A program made the translations under genes and the position numbers. The notes below the pieces were generated by a model. It searched no databases, was not told where the DNA came from, and worked only from the letters and a program-made list of their open reading frames with translations. From Agrobacterium genomosp. 13 str. CFBP 6927 (GTDB lineage: Bacteria > Pseudomonadota > Alphaproteobacteria > Rhizobiales > Rhizobiaceae), in the NCBI GenBank assembly GCA_900012615.1, contig LT009757.1:535027-599026 (forward strand): a stretch of 64,000 nucleotides of DNA. Direction: 5' to 3'. This document shows, piece after piece, positions 37,463-49,093 of the stretch. How positions within the stretch are numbered: position 1 is the first letter of the stretch; the number at the start of each line of letters is the position of its first letter.

Positions 37463-38254
37463 ATGACAAGGAATACATTTCTCATCACCGGCGCATCCGA
37501 CGGCATTGGCGCGGTCTATGCCGAACGTCTGGCAAAACGCGGCCGTGATCTCATTCTCGTGGCACGGCGTGCCGAAAAGCTGAAGGCTCTGGCAGCACAG
37601 CTGGAAAAGGATCATCACATCGCAGTCGAGGTTCTCTCCGCCGATCTTTCCAGGGCGGAAGACCTCGAAAAGGTAGAGGAACGGCTGCGCGACGACCAGC
37701 AGATTACCGGTCTCGTCAACAATGCCGGCATTGCCGGTGAAGGCGCGATAACGACGCTGGACCCGGCCTATGTGACGACGATGATCAACCTCAACATTCT
37801 TGCCGTCACCCGGCTTGCGGCAGCCATCGCACCGCGCCTTGCCGCCGATGGCAAGGGCACGATCATCAACATCACCTCGGTCACGGCGCTGATGCCGGCA
37901 GCGTTCACCGCCGTCTACCCGGCCACCAAGGCCTTCGTGCTTGCCTTCACCGAGGCGCTGCAGGCGCAGCTTTCGCCCTCCGGTGTAAGGGTTCAGGGCG
38001 TCCTACCGGGCATCACCCGCACGGCAATCTGGGAAGAGGAACGGCTCGACGCCATTCCGGCCGCAATGGTCATGGATGTTTACGAGATGGTGGATGCGGC
38101 CCTTGCCGGTCTCGATCTCGGCGAGGTTCTGACCATTCCTTCCCTGCCTGATACGGCTGATCTTGAAAATTTCCTTGCCGCCCGCGCGGCATTGAGGCCC
38201 AATCTGTCGCATGCACTTGCCGCCAGCCGGTATCGTGCAACTCAAACCGAATAG
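37463..38254 (+). CDS. Short-chain dehydrogenase/reductase
   Basis: 263 residues. The nucleotide-binding motif GASDGIG is at residues 10-16, LVNNAG follows near 90, and the catalytic Ser and YPATK are in ITSVTALMPAAFTAVYPATK. It is a classical NAD(P)-dependent SDR. Starts 27 bases after the hydrolase behind an AGGAGA site and precedes a small membrane protein by 14 bases, so the three genes are co-transcribed. Substrate not identifiable. Confidence 0.9.
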   Translation: MTRNTFLITGASDGIGAVYAERLAKRGRDLILVARRAEKLKALAAQLEKDHHIAVEVLSADLSRAEDLEKVEERLRDDQQITGLVNNAGIAGEGAITTLDPAYVTTMINLNILAVTRLAAAIAPRLAADGKGTIINITSVTALMPAAFTAVYPATKAFVLAFTEALQAQLSPSGVRVQGVLPGITRTAIWEEERLDAIPAAMVMDVYEMVDAALAGLDLGEVLTIPSLPDTADLENFLAARAALRPNLSHALAASRYRATQTE

Positions 38255-38267
38255 AGGGAGACGCATC

Positions 38268-38753
38268 ATGATCCTCGGACTGACCATTCCCCAATTCACT
38301 GCATTGCACGTTGCCCTGAGTTTCATCGGCATCGCAACCGGACTGATCGCCCTGCCCGCTTATGCGGCAGGGCGGTGGATGCCGCGCATGATGGCGCTTT
38401 TTCTCATCACGACGCTCGCCACCACGCTCACCGGCTTTCTGTTTCCGATCGGCAACTTCACGCCTGCACTCGGCGTCGGCATCATTTCGACCGCCATTCT
38501 GGCGATCGCGCTGGTGGCGCTCTATGGATACGGTCTCAATGGCAGGGCGCGCATCATTTATACGATCACCGCGACGATGGGCCTCTATCTGAACATGTTC
38601 GTGCTGATCGTTCAGGCCTTCCTCAAGGTCGAAGCGCTGAACGCCCTGGCGCCGAACGGCAACGAGCCACCGTTTCTCGTCGCCCAGACGGTTCTACTCA
38701 TCGCGGCGATCTGTCTCGGCTGGAAGGCGACACGCCGCAGGCTCGTCGCCTGA
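38268..38753 (+). CDS. Small four-helix membrane protein of unknown function
   Basis: 161 residues from ATG 38268, placed after GAGGGAGA. About four hydrophobic helices are visible: ALHVALSFIGIATGLIALPA, MMALFLITTLATTLTGFLF, GVGIISTAILAIALVALYGYG and IITATMGLYLNMFVLIV-like, with short polar loops and a basic C-terminus. I do not recognise a named family with certainty. Last gene of the hydrolase-SDR operon and followed by a strong terminator. Confidence 0.75.
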   Translation: MILGLTIPQFTALHVALSFIGIATGLIALPAYAAGRWMPRMMALFLITTLATTLTGFLFPIGNFTPALGVGIISTAILAIALVALYGYGLNGRARIIYTITATMGLYLNMFVLIVQAFLKVEALNALAPNGNEPPFLVAQTVLLIAAICLGWKATRRRLVA

Positions 38754-38786
38754 GACCAGCCGCCACGCAAACCGGCTTCAGGCAAA

Positions 38787-38828
38787 CACACCCCATGCCC
38801 GCACAGCGCCAGGCATGGGGTGTGTTTT
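38787..38828 (+). terminator. Rho-independent terminator
   Basis: CACACCCCATGCC (38787-38799) and GGCATGGGGTGTG (38812-38824) form a perfect 13-base stem followed by TTTT. It ends the 36609-38753 operon before the BigR operon. Confidence 0.88.
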
Positions 38829-38858
38829 CCGTTAAGCATTTCCGATGAAATGCGCCTC

Positions 38859-38897
38859 TTGCGGCCAGTCAATATACATTATACAATAACGTATATT
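38859..38897 (+). promoter_or_regulatory. BigR-type promoter/operator of the blh operon
   Basis: A promoter TTGCGG (38859-38864), 17 bases, TACAAT (38882-38887) is overlapped by the inverted repeat AATATAC (38871-38877) and GTATATT (38891-38897). BigR is known to bind an AT-rich palindrome over the -10 region of this operon in Agrobacterium and Xylella, so this is very likely its operator. Confidence 0.75.
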
Positions 38898-38921
38898 AAT
38901 TTAGAACAACAGGAGATGCCG

Positions 38922-40217
38922 ATGAACGCCGTAAGGATCAACGAACGTCTGACAGTCGCAGGCCAGCCGGAGATCACCGACTTTCCATCGCTCTCCGCTC
39001 AAGGATATAAAACCATCATCAATGCCCGACCGGATGGCGAAGAGCCCGGCCAGCCGGGCAATGCGCATGAACGAAGCGCCGCCGGCGCGGCGGGTCTGGC
39101 CTATAGTTTCATTCCGGTCAGCGGCCCGACAATGACAGAGGCCGATATTCGTGCCTTCCAACAGACGATGGCTGAAGCCAAGGGCCCTATATTCGCCCAT
39201 TGCAAGGGCGGCACCCGTGCTCTCACGCTCTACGTTCTCGGCGAAACGCTGGACGGGCGCATGGAGCCATCCGAGATCGGGGCTTTCGGCAAGGAGCATG
39301 GTTTCGACCTTTCCGGCGCCGTTCGCTGGCTGGAGCGGCGGGCTCTGGCAAAGCCGCATGTGAAGGCTTTCTTCGATCCGCGTACATCGAGCGTGCAATA
39401 TATCGTTTCGGATCCTTCGACCGGGCGCTGCGCCATCATTGATCCCGTCTATGATTTCGACGAGAAATCCGGCGCGACCGGAACGATGAATGCCGACGCC
39501 ATTCTGGACTATGTGAAAGAACAGAACCTGACGGTGGAGTGGATTCTCGATACACATCCCCATGCCGACCATTTTTCCGCCGCCCACTATCTCAGCCAAA
39601 AAACCGGCGCGAAAACGGCGATCGGCGCCAGGATCACCGGCGTACAGAAACTCTGGCAGGAGAAATACAACTGGCCCGTCCTTGAGACCGACGGTTCGCA
39701 ATGGGACCGGCTGTTTGAAGCGGAAGAGCGTTTCAGCATCGGTTCGCTTGAAGCCCGCGTGCTGTTTTCGCCCGGGCACACGCTGGCCTCCGTGACCTAT
39801 GTGGTGGGGGACGCCGCCTTCATACACGATACTCTGTTCATGCCCGATTCCGGCACGGCGCGGGCCGATTTTCCGGGTGGCAGCGCAAGAGAACTCTGGA
39901 CCTCCATCCAGAACATTCTCGCCCTCCCAGACGAAACGCGGCTTTTCACGGGCCATGATTACCAGCCCGGTGGCCGCGCCCCGAAATGGGAAAGCACGGT
40001 CGGCGAACAGAAGCGCAGCAATCCGCATCTGGCCGGCATGACGGAAGAAGGCTTCATTCAGCTTCGCGAGGCCCGGGATCGCACCTTGCCGATGCCGAAG
40101 CTCATCCTGCACGCCCTGCAGGTCAATATTCGCGGCGGGCGTCTGCCGGAGCCCGAGGCAAACGGCAAACGTTATCTGAAATTCCCTCTCGACGTGCTGG
40201 AGGGTAGCGCATGGTGA
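38922..40217 (+). CDS. blh: Bifunctional sulfur transferase/persulfide dioxygenase (Blh)
   Basis: 431 residues from ATG 38922 behind AGGAG. The N-terminal domain (about 1-135) is DUF442-like with a phosphatase/rhodanese-type loop HCKGGTR (Cys94, Arg99). The C-terminal domain is a metallo-beta-lactamase fold with THPHADH (His212, His214, Asp216, His217), His286, Asp303 and His345. In the BigR operon this fusion handles sulfide-derived persulfides: one domain transfers sulfur, the other oxidises glutathione persulfide to sulfite using iron and O2. It overlaps bigR by seven bases. Protects against H2S; the name blh comes from beta-lactamase-like hydrolase. Family assignment is firm. Confidence 0.92.
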   Translation: MNAVRINERLTVAGQPEITDFPSLSAQGYKTIINARPDGEEPGQPGNAHERSAAGAAGLAYSFIPVSGPTMTEADIRAFQQTMAEAKGPIFAHCKGGTRALTLYVLGETLDGRMEPSEIGAFGKEHGFDLSGAVRWLERRALAKPHVKAFFDPRTSSVQYIVSDPSTGRCAIIDPVYDFDEKSGATGTMNADAILDYVKEQNLTVEWILDTHPHADHFSAAHYLSQKTGAKTAIGARITGVQKLWQEKYNWPVLETDGSQWDRLFEAEERFSIGSLEARVLFSPGHTLASVTYVVGDAAFIHDTLFMPDSGTARADFPGGSARELWTSIQNILALPDETRLFTGHDYQPGGRAPKWESTVGEQKRSNPHLAGMTEEGFIQLREARDRTLPMPKLILHALQVNIRGGRLPEPEANGKRYLKFPLDVLEGSAW

Positions 40218-40564
40218 AGCAAAACACGCTGAAACTGCCCTTGCACATTACTGAAATCCCGCTTCCGGAGATGGAGGAACGCGCCGTCGAGGTTGCGATA
40301 CTTTTGAAGACACTCGCCCATCCGGCGCGGCTGATGCTCGCCTGCACGCTGGCGCAGGGGGAGTTTTCTGTCGGCGAACTCGAGACCAAGCTGGATATCC
40401 GCCAGCCCACGCTCTCCCAGCAGCTCGGGGTGTTGCGGGAGGCCGGCATCGTCGAGACCCGACGTGACGCCAAACAAATCTTCTACCGGCTGACGGAGGA
40501 AAAAGCGGCGCAGTTGATCGAGGCCCTTTATTCGATTTTCTGCGCGCCGGAGGAAAACCCGTGA
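40211..40564 (+). CDS. bigR: BigR, ArsR-family redox-sensing repressor
   Basis: 117 residues. The winged helix spans roughly 30-95 (LKTLAHPARLMLACTLAQG, then IRQPTLSQQLGVLREAGIV). Cys45 and Cys111 are 66 residues apart, matching the Cys42-Cys108 pair that I recall in Xylella BigR, where a disulfide formed under sulfide or persulfide stress releases the repressor from DNA. It overlaps blh by seven bases and the next gene by four. It presumably represses the whole operon through the palindrome at 38871-38897. Confidence 0.9.
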   Translation: MVKQNTLKLPLHITEIPLPEMEERAVEVAILLKTLAHPARLMLACTLAQGEFSVGELETKLDIRQPTLSQQLGVLREAGIVETRRDAKQIFYRLTEEKAAQLIEALYSIFCAPEENP

Positions 40565-40968
40565 CGCCCTATTTGCCCTCGCTTTTCGGCGGCATGCTGC
40601 TTGGTCTCGCAAGCATCCTCCTGTTTTTCTTTAACGGCCGCATCGCCGGTATCAGCGGCATCCTGGGCAATGTGCTTGGAAGAGAGCGGCGTTTTACTGA
40701 TCTGGCATTCGTGGCCGGTCTGTTGGCCGGGCCTTATCTTTATGCCATCACATTCAGCCAGTTTCCTGCCCTCACCATAACAACACCGTGGCCGCTGATC
40801 CTCATTGCCGGTCTGCTGGTCGGTTTCGGCACACGCATGGGCTCCGGCTGTACTTCCGGTCACGGCATCATGGGGCTGGCGCGATTTTCCCGGCGCTCCA
40901 TCGTCGCGACCGTAACGTTCCTGATCACCGGCATGCTCGCCGCGACGATAACGGGAGCCCTCTCATGA
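40561..40968 (+). CDS. YeeE/YedE-type sulfur transport protein, first half
   Basis: 135 residues, hydrophobic, with about four helices and the motif GFGTRMGSGCTSGHGIMGLARFS. The cysteine in GSGCTSGHG is the conserved feature of YeeE/YedE (thiosulfate or sulfur-compound transporters). In rhizobia the family is often split into two consecutive half proteins, as here. Overlaps bigR by four bases and the second half by four. Likely moves a reduced sulfur species in connection with Blh. Confidence 0.88.
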   Translation: MTPYLPSLFGGMLLGLASILLFFFNGRIAGISGILGNVLGRERRFTDLAFVAGLLAGPYLYAITFSQFPALTITTPWPLILIAGLLVGFGTRMGSGCTSGHGIMGLARFSRRSIVATVTFLITGMLAATITGALS

Positions 40969-41402
40969 AAAATCCGGTCATTGCGCGTGTCGCGCTGGCA
41001 CTCGCGGCAGGAGCGCTGTTCGGCTTCGGCCTCTCCCTTTCCGGTATGATCGATCCAACCCGCGTTTCAGGTTTTCTCGACGTGGCGAGCGGCCATTGGG
41101 ATCCGAGCCTGATGTTCGTTCTCGGCGGCGCGCTCCTGGTCGCGGTACCGGGCGTTCAGCTACGCCGTTTCCTTGCCAAACCCGTCTTCGGTGAAGATTT
41201 CAGCCTTCCCTCGAAAACGAGCATCGACCGGCCGCTGGTCGTGGGCTCGGCTATTTTTGGCACAGGCTGGGGGCTTGCGGGCTTTTGCCCCGGCCCCGCA
41301 ATCTCGGCCTTTGCTCTGGGATTACTACCGGTTATGCTCTTCGTGGCGGCGATGATTACCGGCATGCTCATCCACGACCGCATCTACGCCAAACAGCGAT
41401 AG
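40965..41402 (+). CDS. YeeE/YedE-type sulfur transport protein, second half
   Basis: 145 residues from ATG 40965, which overlaps the stop of the preceding gene. About four helices; the motif GTGWGLAGFCPGPAISAFALG contains the second conserved cysteine of the family. With the preceding protein it makes one complete YeeE/YedE transporter. Last gene of the BigR operon, followed by a hairpin shared with the convergent gpmI gene. Confidence 0.88.
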   Translation: MKNPVIARVALALAAGALFGFGLSLSGMIDPTRVSGFLDVASGHWDPSLMFVLGGALLVAVPGVQLRRFLAKPVFGEDFSLPSKTSIDRPLVVGSAIFGTGWGLAGFCPGPAISAFALGLLPVMLFVAAMITGMLIHDRIYAKQR

Positions 41403-41434
41403 ACCCACCTCATTCGATGCGCATAAAACGGCCG

Positions 41435-41459
41435 GCGCGGGAGCGAGAAACTCCCGCGC
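41435..41459. terminator. Hairpin between convergent BigR operon and gpmI
   Basis: GCGCGGGAG (41435-41443), seven bases, CTCCCGCGC (41451-41459), a perfect nine-base GC-rich stem. The T-run is poor on both sides, so it may be a weak bidirectional terminator. Confidence 0.55.
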
Positions 41460-41474
41460 GAGGGCACTCTATTA

Positions 41475-42991
41475 TTATAGGTCGATCAGGCTCTTGCCCG
41501 TCATTTCAGCCGGCAGCGGCACGTTCATCAGTTGCAGCAGCGTCGGAGCAACATCGGCGAGAATACCGCTATGCAGCTTTGCACCTTCCGGTCCGCCATA
41601 CAGGATCACCGGCACCGGATTGGTCGTGTGCGCCGTGTGCGGGCCACCGGTCACCGGATCCACCATGGTTTCGCAATTGCCATGGTCGGCAATCACCAGC
41701 ATGGCGCCCCCCACCTTGTCCAGTGCCGCAACGACGGCGGCAAGCCCCGGTCCACGGCTTCGCATGCCTTGATCGCGGCCTGCAGGTCGCCGGTATGGCC
41801 GACCATGTCCGGATTGGCATAATTGGTGACGATGAGGTCGTAACCTTTGCCGATCGCCTCGACGAATTTCTCCGTCACTTCCGGCGCGCTCATTTCCGGC
41901 TGCAGATCATAGGTCGCAACCTTCGGAGACTTGGGCATGAAGCGGTCTTCGCCCACTTCCGGCTCTTCCTTGCCGCCATTGAGGAAGAAGGTGACATGCG
42001 GATATTTTTCCGTCTCGGCCAGGCGGAACTGCCGCAGACCCTGCTTGGCCACCCAGGCGCCCAGCGTATTGACGATATCGCGCTTGGGGTAAGCCGTCGT
42101 CATGAAGGTGCTGTGGCGGGTGGAATATTCCACCATGCCAAGCAAGGCCGAAAGCACGGGCTTTTCGCGCGCGAACCCGTCGAAATCATCCGCGCCGATG
42201 GCGAGCAGGATTTCGCGGGCGCGGTCGGCGCGGAAATTCAGGCAGAAGAGACCGTCACCGGCCTTGAACCCTTGATAGTCGCCGATCACCGTCGGCAGGA
42301 TGAATTCATCGGTGACGTTGTTTTTGTAGCTTCCGGCCACAGCGCTCACCGCGTCCGGCGCATGCTCACCCTTGCCGAGAACCATGGCGTCATAGGCTTT
42401 TTCAACGCGTTCCCAGCGATTGTCGCGATCCATTGCATAATAACGGCCGATCACCGTGCCGATGCTGGCGCCCTCAGGCAGGCTGGCTGCAAAAGCAGTG
42501 ACGAAACCCTCTGCCGACTGCGGCGCGACATCGCGGCCATCGGTGATGGCGTGCACGACGACCTTCAGCCCCAGATCGGTCATCAGCTTCACCGCCGCCT
42601 GACCGTGGACGATGTGGCCGTGAACGCCGCCATCCGAAACAACGCACATCAGATGCGCCACACCGCCAGCCGCCTTTACCTTGGCGGCGAAATCGAGAAG
42701 CGCGGCATTCTGGAAAAAGCTGCCATCCTCGATCGCCAGGTCAATCTGGCCGAGGTCCATGGCAACGATGCGGCCTGCGCCGATATTGGTGTGACCGACT
42801 TCGGAATTGCCCATCTGCCCGCTGGGCAGGCCGACATTCGGGCCGAAAGTGGTGAGCGTTGCATTCGGGCAGGTGGCAAAAAGCCGGTCCATGGTGGGCG
42901 TGTTCGCCAGCACCGGCGCATTGCTGGATTTGTCCTCGCTCAGCCCCCAGCCATCGAGAATAGTCAGGACAACGGGTTTGGGAGTGCTCAT
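41475..42991 (-). pseudogene. gpmI: 2,3-bisphosphoglycerate-independent phosphoglycerate mutase with a single-base frameshift
   Basis: From ATG 42991 (AGAAGG upstream) the frame encodes MSTPKPVVLTILDGWGLSED and the catalytic serine region GQMGNSEVGHTNIGAGR, and is intact to about residue 414. There VDRGL is followed by an unrelated tail ending at 41693. The proper C-terminus (LAAVVAALDKVGGAM, ADHGNCETM, ending KSLIDL at 41475) continues in another frame. The switch occurs at the C-run 41745-41748, where one extra base would give VDRGLAAVV. The total of 1517 bases is one short of 506 codons, which gives the usual length of about 505 residues. Without the late ADHGN metal ligands the product should be inactive. 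A sequencing error is a real alternative. GpmI interconverts 3- and 2-phosphoglycerate. Confidence 0.88.
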
Positions 42992-43242
42992 GAAAGGACC
43001 TTCTTCTTCATTCGGTTGCCGGCGGACAGCGAAGCGCTGGGCACCGGAGCGCCCCCGTCCGCCACTATGATCATGATGAGAAAACACGGCTTCTCGTTCT
43101 TTCTCTTCTATACCCGAAGATCGCGAACGCAAGCCTATACTGACACCGAAACAGTTCCGTGAATGTCGAAAACGACCCGTTAAAAAGCTATGCGGGGGCG
43201 CCCATTACTGGGCTTGTCACAGGAATGGGCGCGTCGGGTGCT

Positions 43243-44490
43243 TTACTCTATGAAGATCAGAGCCGGCTTTTCCAGCAGCGCCTTGACGGCCTGGATGAAG
43301 ACGGCGGCATCCCAGCCGTCGACAAGCCGGTGATCGAAGCTGGAAGAAAGGTTCATCATCTTGCGGGGCACGAAACGGCTGCCATCCCAGACCGGCCGCG
43401 TCATGATCTTGTTGACGCCGATGATCGCCACCTCGGGGTAATTGATGATCGGCGTCGAAACCACACCACCCAGGGCGCCGAGCGAGCTGATGGTGATAGT
43501 TGAGCCCGTCAGCTCGTCGCGCTGGGCGGTGCCGGTGCGGGCCGCCTCGGCAACGCGCGCAACTTCCTCTGCGCATTGCCAAAGGCCAAGTGTTTCCGTG
43601 TGGCGAACCACCGGCACCGTCAATCCCGAAGGCGTCTGCGTGGCGATGCCGATGTGAACCGCTTCGTAATGGCTGACGACCCCTTTCTCGTCATCGAAGG
43701 TGGCATTCATGCCGGGATGATCCGCGACCGTTTTGACAAGCGCCCGCATCAGGAACGGCAGGATCGTCAGTTTCGGCTGTCCGGAACGGCGGTTGGCGTT
43801 CATGGTGGTTCGCAAATCCTCCAGATCCGTCACGTCGATTTCCTCGACATAGGTGATGTGGGGAATGCGGGAGACGGAAAGCGCCATCTTCTCGGCGATC
43901 CTGCGCCTCAGCCCCGTCACCTTCACTTCCTCGACGGCGCTGTCGCGGGGCGCTATCGACACCGCAGGCCGTTCAGCTTGCGACCGCGTGGTGAGATAGG
44001 CATCGAGATCGGCATGGGTGATATGCCCGTCCGGCCCTGTTCCCCGAACACGTGCGAGATCGATATCGAGATCATCGGCGCGCTGGCGAACCGCGGGGGA
44101 CGCCAGAGGCTTATGGTGTTCGACCTCGGGAGAAGGCGGCGCATCATTTATCTCACGGGCCGGCTGGATTTCAGCCGCTGGCGGCTCTTCCGTCATGTCG
44201 GATGGCGCTTCCGGTTCCGGCGCGTCGCCGACCGGAGCGGCCGCAGCCGCTTCGGTTTCGATGCGCACAAGCGGCGCCTTTACCGCCACGGTATCACCCA
44301 CTTCCGCCGCCAGCCATGTGACGATGCCTGCAACCGGCGAGGGGATTTCGACGGTCGCCTTATCGGTCATCACCGCGGCCAGCACCATGTCCTCATGCAC
44401 GGGATCGCCGGGCTTGATGTTCCATTCCACCAGTTCGGCTTCCGCCACACCTTCACCGACATCGGGCATAGTGAGAACAAATTCCGCCAT
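43243..44490 (-). CDS. bkdB: Branched-chain 2-oxoacid dehydrogenase E2 (dihydrolipoyl acyltransferase)
   Basis: 415 residues from ATG 44490. An N-terminal lipoyl domain carries Lys44 in MTDKATVEIPSP; a linker rich in Ala, Pro and Glu follows; the E1/E3-binding domain is about 130-170 (ASPAVRQRADDLDIDL); then the acyltransferase domain ends with SSFDHRLVDGWDAA. It transfers isobutyryl, isovaleryl or methylbutyryl groups to CoA. It follows the E1 beta gene by two bases. No E3 (lipoamide dehydrogenase) gene follows, unlike the Pseudomonas bkd operon. Upstream in-frame starts lie inside E1 beta and are not used. Confidence 0.9.
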   Translation of the reverse strand: MAEFVLTMPDVGEGVAEAELVEWNIKPGDPVHEDMVLAAVMTDKATVEIPSPVAGIVTWLAAEVGDTVAVKAPLVRIETEAAAAAPVGDAPEPEAPSDMTEEPPAAEIQPAREINDAPPSPEVEHHKPLASPAVRQRADDLDIDLARVRGTGPDGHITHADLDAYLTTRSQAERPAVSIAPRDSAVEEVKVTGLRRRIAEKMALSVSRIPHITYVEEIDVTDLEDLRTTMNANRRSGQPKLTILPFLMRALVKTVADHPGMNATFDDEKGVVSHYEAVHIGIATQTPSGLTVPVVRHTETLGLWQCAEEVARVAEAARTGTAQRDELTGSTITISSLGALGGVVSTPIINYPEVAIIGVNKIMTRPVWDGSRFVPRKMMNLSSSFDHRLVDGWDAAVFIQAVKALLEKPALIFIE

Positions 44491-44492
44491 TT

Positions 44493-45506
44493 TCAGGCCT
44501 CCATGACTTCGACGAGGGCGCGCCCGACGCGGGCGGGACCCGGAAAATAGTCCCATTCCTGCGCATGGGGATAAGGCGTGTCCCAGCCGGCAACGCGGAC
44601 GACCGGGGCCTCCAGGTGATAAAAGCAATGTTCCTGCACCAGCGACACAACTTCCGCGCCGAAGCCGGAAGTGAGCGTCGCCTCATGCACCATGACGCAG
44701 CGGCCGGTCTTGGAAACGGACTTCACGATAGTGTCGAGGTCGAGCGGCAGCAGGCTGCGAAGATCGATGATCTCGGCATCCACGCCGGTCTCTTCCGCCG
44801 CCGCCAGCGCCACATGCACCATGGTGCCGTAGGTGATGACGGTGACAGCGTTTCCGGGCCGGCGGATTTCCGCCTTGCCAATGGGAATGGTGTAGTGCCC
44901 TTCCGGCACCTCGCCCATATCATGTTTGGACCATGGCGTGACGGGCCGGTCGTGATGGCCGTCGAAGGGGCCGTTATAAAGCCGCTTCGGCTCCAGAAAC
45001 ATCACCGGATCAGGATCTTCAATCGACGCGATCAACAGCCCCTTGGCGTCGTATGGGTTGGAGGGGACCACAACCTTCAGCCCGCAGACATGGGTAAAAA
45101 GCGCCTCCGGGCTCTGGCTATGGGTCTGCCCGCCAAAAATGCCGCCGCCCGTTGGCATTCTGAGAACGATGGGGCAGGTGAAATCGCCATTGGAGCGATA
45201 GCGAATGCGCGCCGCTTCCTGGGTAATCTGGTCATAGGCGGGATACATGTAATCGGCGAACTGGATTTCGACGCAGGGGCGCAAGCCATAAGCAGCCATG
45301 CCGATGGCGGTGCCGACAATGCCGGATTCGCTGATGGGTGCGTCGAAACAGCGGGTCTTGCCGTATTTTCCCTGCAGCCCCTGTGTGGCGCGGAAGACCC
45401 CGCCGAAATAACCCACGTCCTCACCGAACACCACCACATCGTCGTTGCGCTCCATGGATACATCCATGGCGCTGCGGACGGCTTCGATCATCGTCATTCT
45501 GGTCAT
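44493..45506 (-). CDS. bkdAB: Branched-chain 2-oxoacid dehydrogenase E1 beta subunit
   Basis: 337 residues from ATG 45506, one base after the stop of the E1 alpha gene. The transketolase-like pyrimidine-binding part (VVVFGEDVGYFGGVFRATQGL; ISESGIVGTAIGMAAYG) is followed by the C-terminal domain (GKAEIRRPGNAVTVITYGTM, MVHEATLTSGFGAEV). With E1 alpha it forms the thiamine-diphosphate heterotetramer that decarboxylates the 2-oxoacids of valine, leucine and isoleucine. Tightly coupled to both neighbours. Confidence 0.92.
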   Translation of the reverse strand: MTRMTMIEAVRSAMDVSMERNDDVVVFGEDVGYFGGVFRATQGLQGKYGKTRCFDAPISESGIVGTAIGMAAYGLRPCVEIQFADYMYPAYDQITQEAARIRYRSNGDFTCPIVLRMPTGGGIFGGQTHSQSPEALFTHVCGLKVVVPSNPYDAKGLLIASIEDPDPVMFLEPKRLYNGPFDGHHDRPVTPWSKHDMGEVPEGHYTIPIGKAEIRRPGNAVTVITYGTMVHVALAAAEETGVDAEIIDLRSLLPLDLDTIVKSVSKTGRCVMVHEATLTSGFGAEVVSLVQEHCFYHLEAPVVRVAGWDTPYPHAQEWDYFPGPARVGRALVEVMEA

Positions 45507-45507
45507 G

Positions 45508-47918
<2,411 letters not shown>

Positions 47919-47929
47919 CGCCGCCTCCC

Positions 47930-49093
47930 TTAATGTCGCTCTATGCCGAGCGCGGTTGCTTCACCGCCGCCGATGCAGACGGCAGCCACGCCGCGTTTCA
48001 GCCCGTGACGCTGCAAAGCGGCCAACAAGGTGACGACGATCCTCGCGCCGGAAGTGCCAATCGGATGGCCGAGCGCACACGCCCCGCCATGCACATTCAC
48101 CTTGTCATGCGGCAGATCGAGATCGCGCATCGCCGCCATGGCCACCACGGCAAAGGCCTCGTTGATTTCGAAGAGATCGACATCCTTCGCCGCCCAGCCG
48201 GTTTTTTCGAACAGCTTTTTCATCGCGCCGATGGGAGCCGTTGGATATCCGGCGGGTGCATCCGCATGGGAGGCCTGACCGATAATGGTCGCCAGTGGTG
48301 AAAGGCCCCGCCTTTCCGCTTCGGAGCGACGCATGAGAACAAGAGCGGCCGCACCATCGGAGATAGAACTGGAATTGGCCGCCGTCACCGTTCCGCCATC
48401 GCGAAAAGCGGGCTTCAGCTGCGGGATTTTCTCCGGCCTTGCCTTGCCCGGCTGCTCGTCCACGGCGACATCGCCGACAGGCGCGATCTCCGCTTCGAAA
48501 GCCCCCTCGGCGATGGCACGCCGGGCGCGCTCCAGCGAGGTAAGCGCATAGTCATCCTGCATCGCACGGGTGAACTGGTAAGCTTCGGCGCAATCTTCCG
48601 CGAAAGTGCCCATCAGCCGGCCCTTGTCATAGGCGTCCTCCAAGCCATCCAGAAACATGTGGTCAGTGAGTTTGCCGTGGCCGAGACGATAGCCGTTTCG
48701 CGCGCGGTCCAAGAGATAGGGCGCATTGCTCATGCTTTCCATGCCGCCCGCCAGCACGATGGAAGAGCTTCCCGCCGCAATCTGGTCATGGCCCAGCATG
48801 ATTGCCTTCATGCCAGAGCCGCACATCTTGTTGATGGTCGTCGCACCAACCGAGTTGGGAATGCCGGCGGCAATGGCCGCCTGTCGGGCAGGGGCCTGCC
48901 CCTGTCCGGCCGTAAGCACACAGCCCATCAGCACATCGTCAATATCAGAAAACGGAACAGCGGCCCGTTCGACGGCCGCGCGGATCGCCGCCGCCCCTAG
49001 GTCAGGCGCGGCCACCGATTTGAATTCGCCCTGGAACCCACCCATAGCAGTACGGGCGGCCCCTACGATCACGACAGGGTCATGCACAGCCAA
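47930..49093 (-). CDS. Thiolase (acetyl-CoA acetyltransferase type)
   Basis: 387 residues if started at the TTG at 49093, which lies six bases after GGAGG; GTG at 49087 is possible but badly spaced, and longer starts overlap the ribosome binding site. Active-site Cys is in [11 protein letters not shown], the His in [16 protein letters not shown], and the final Cys in [14 protein letters not shown]. It cleaves acetoacetyl-CoA or 2-methylacetoacetyl-CoA, consistent with the end of isoleucine or leucine breakdown. It is the first gene of the leftward bkd cluster, divergent from the Lrp-type regulator. Confidence 0.88.
   Translation of the reverse strand: MAVHDPVVIVGAARTAMGGFQGEFKSVAAPDLGAAAIRAAVERAAVPFSDIDDVLMGCVLTAGQGQAPARQAAIAAGIPNSVGATTINKMCGSGMKAIMLGHDQIAAGSSSIVLAGGMESMSNAPYLLDRARNGYRLGHGKLTDHMFLDGLEDAYDKGRLMGTFAEDCAEAYQFTRAMQDDYALTSLERARRAIAEGAFEAEIAPVGDVAVDEQPGKARPEKIPQLKPAFRDGGTVTAANSSSISDGAAALVLMRRSEAERRGLSPLATIIGQASHADAPAGYPTAPIGAMKKLFEKTGWAAKDVDLFEINEAFAVVAMAAMRDLDLPHDKVNVHGGACALGHPIGTSGARIVVTLLAALQRHGLKRGVAAVCIGGGEATALGIERH

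Noticed and set aside
41285..43162. 625-residue plus-strand ORF
   Set aside because: It is antisense to gpmI and extends into the YeeE gene end; gpmI is unmistakable despite its frameshift.
43198..43232. Terminator after bkdB
   Set aside because: A nine-base stem (GCGCCCATT/AATGGGCGC) exists, but it overlaps poorly placed sequence and the T-run is 11 bases away, so it was not listed as a feature.
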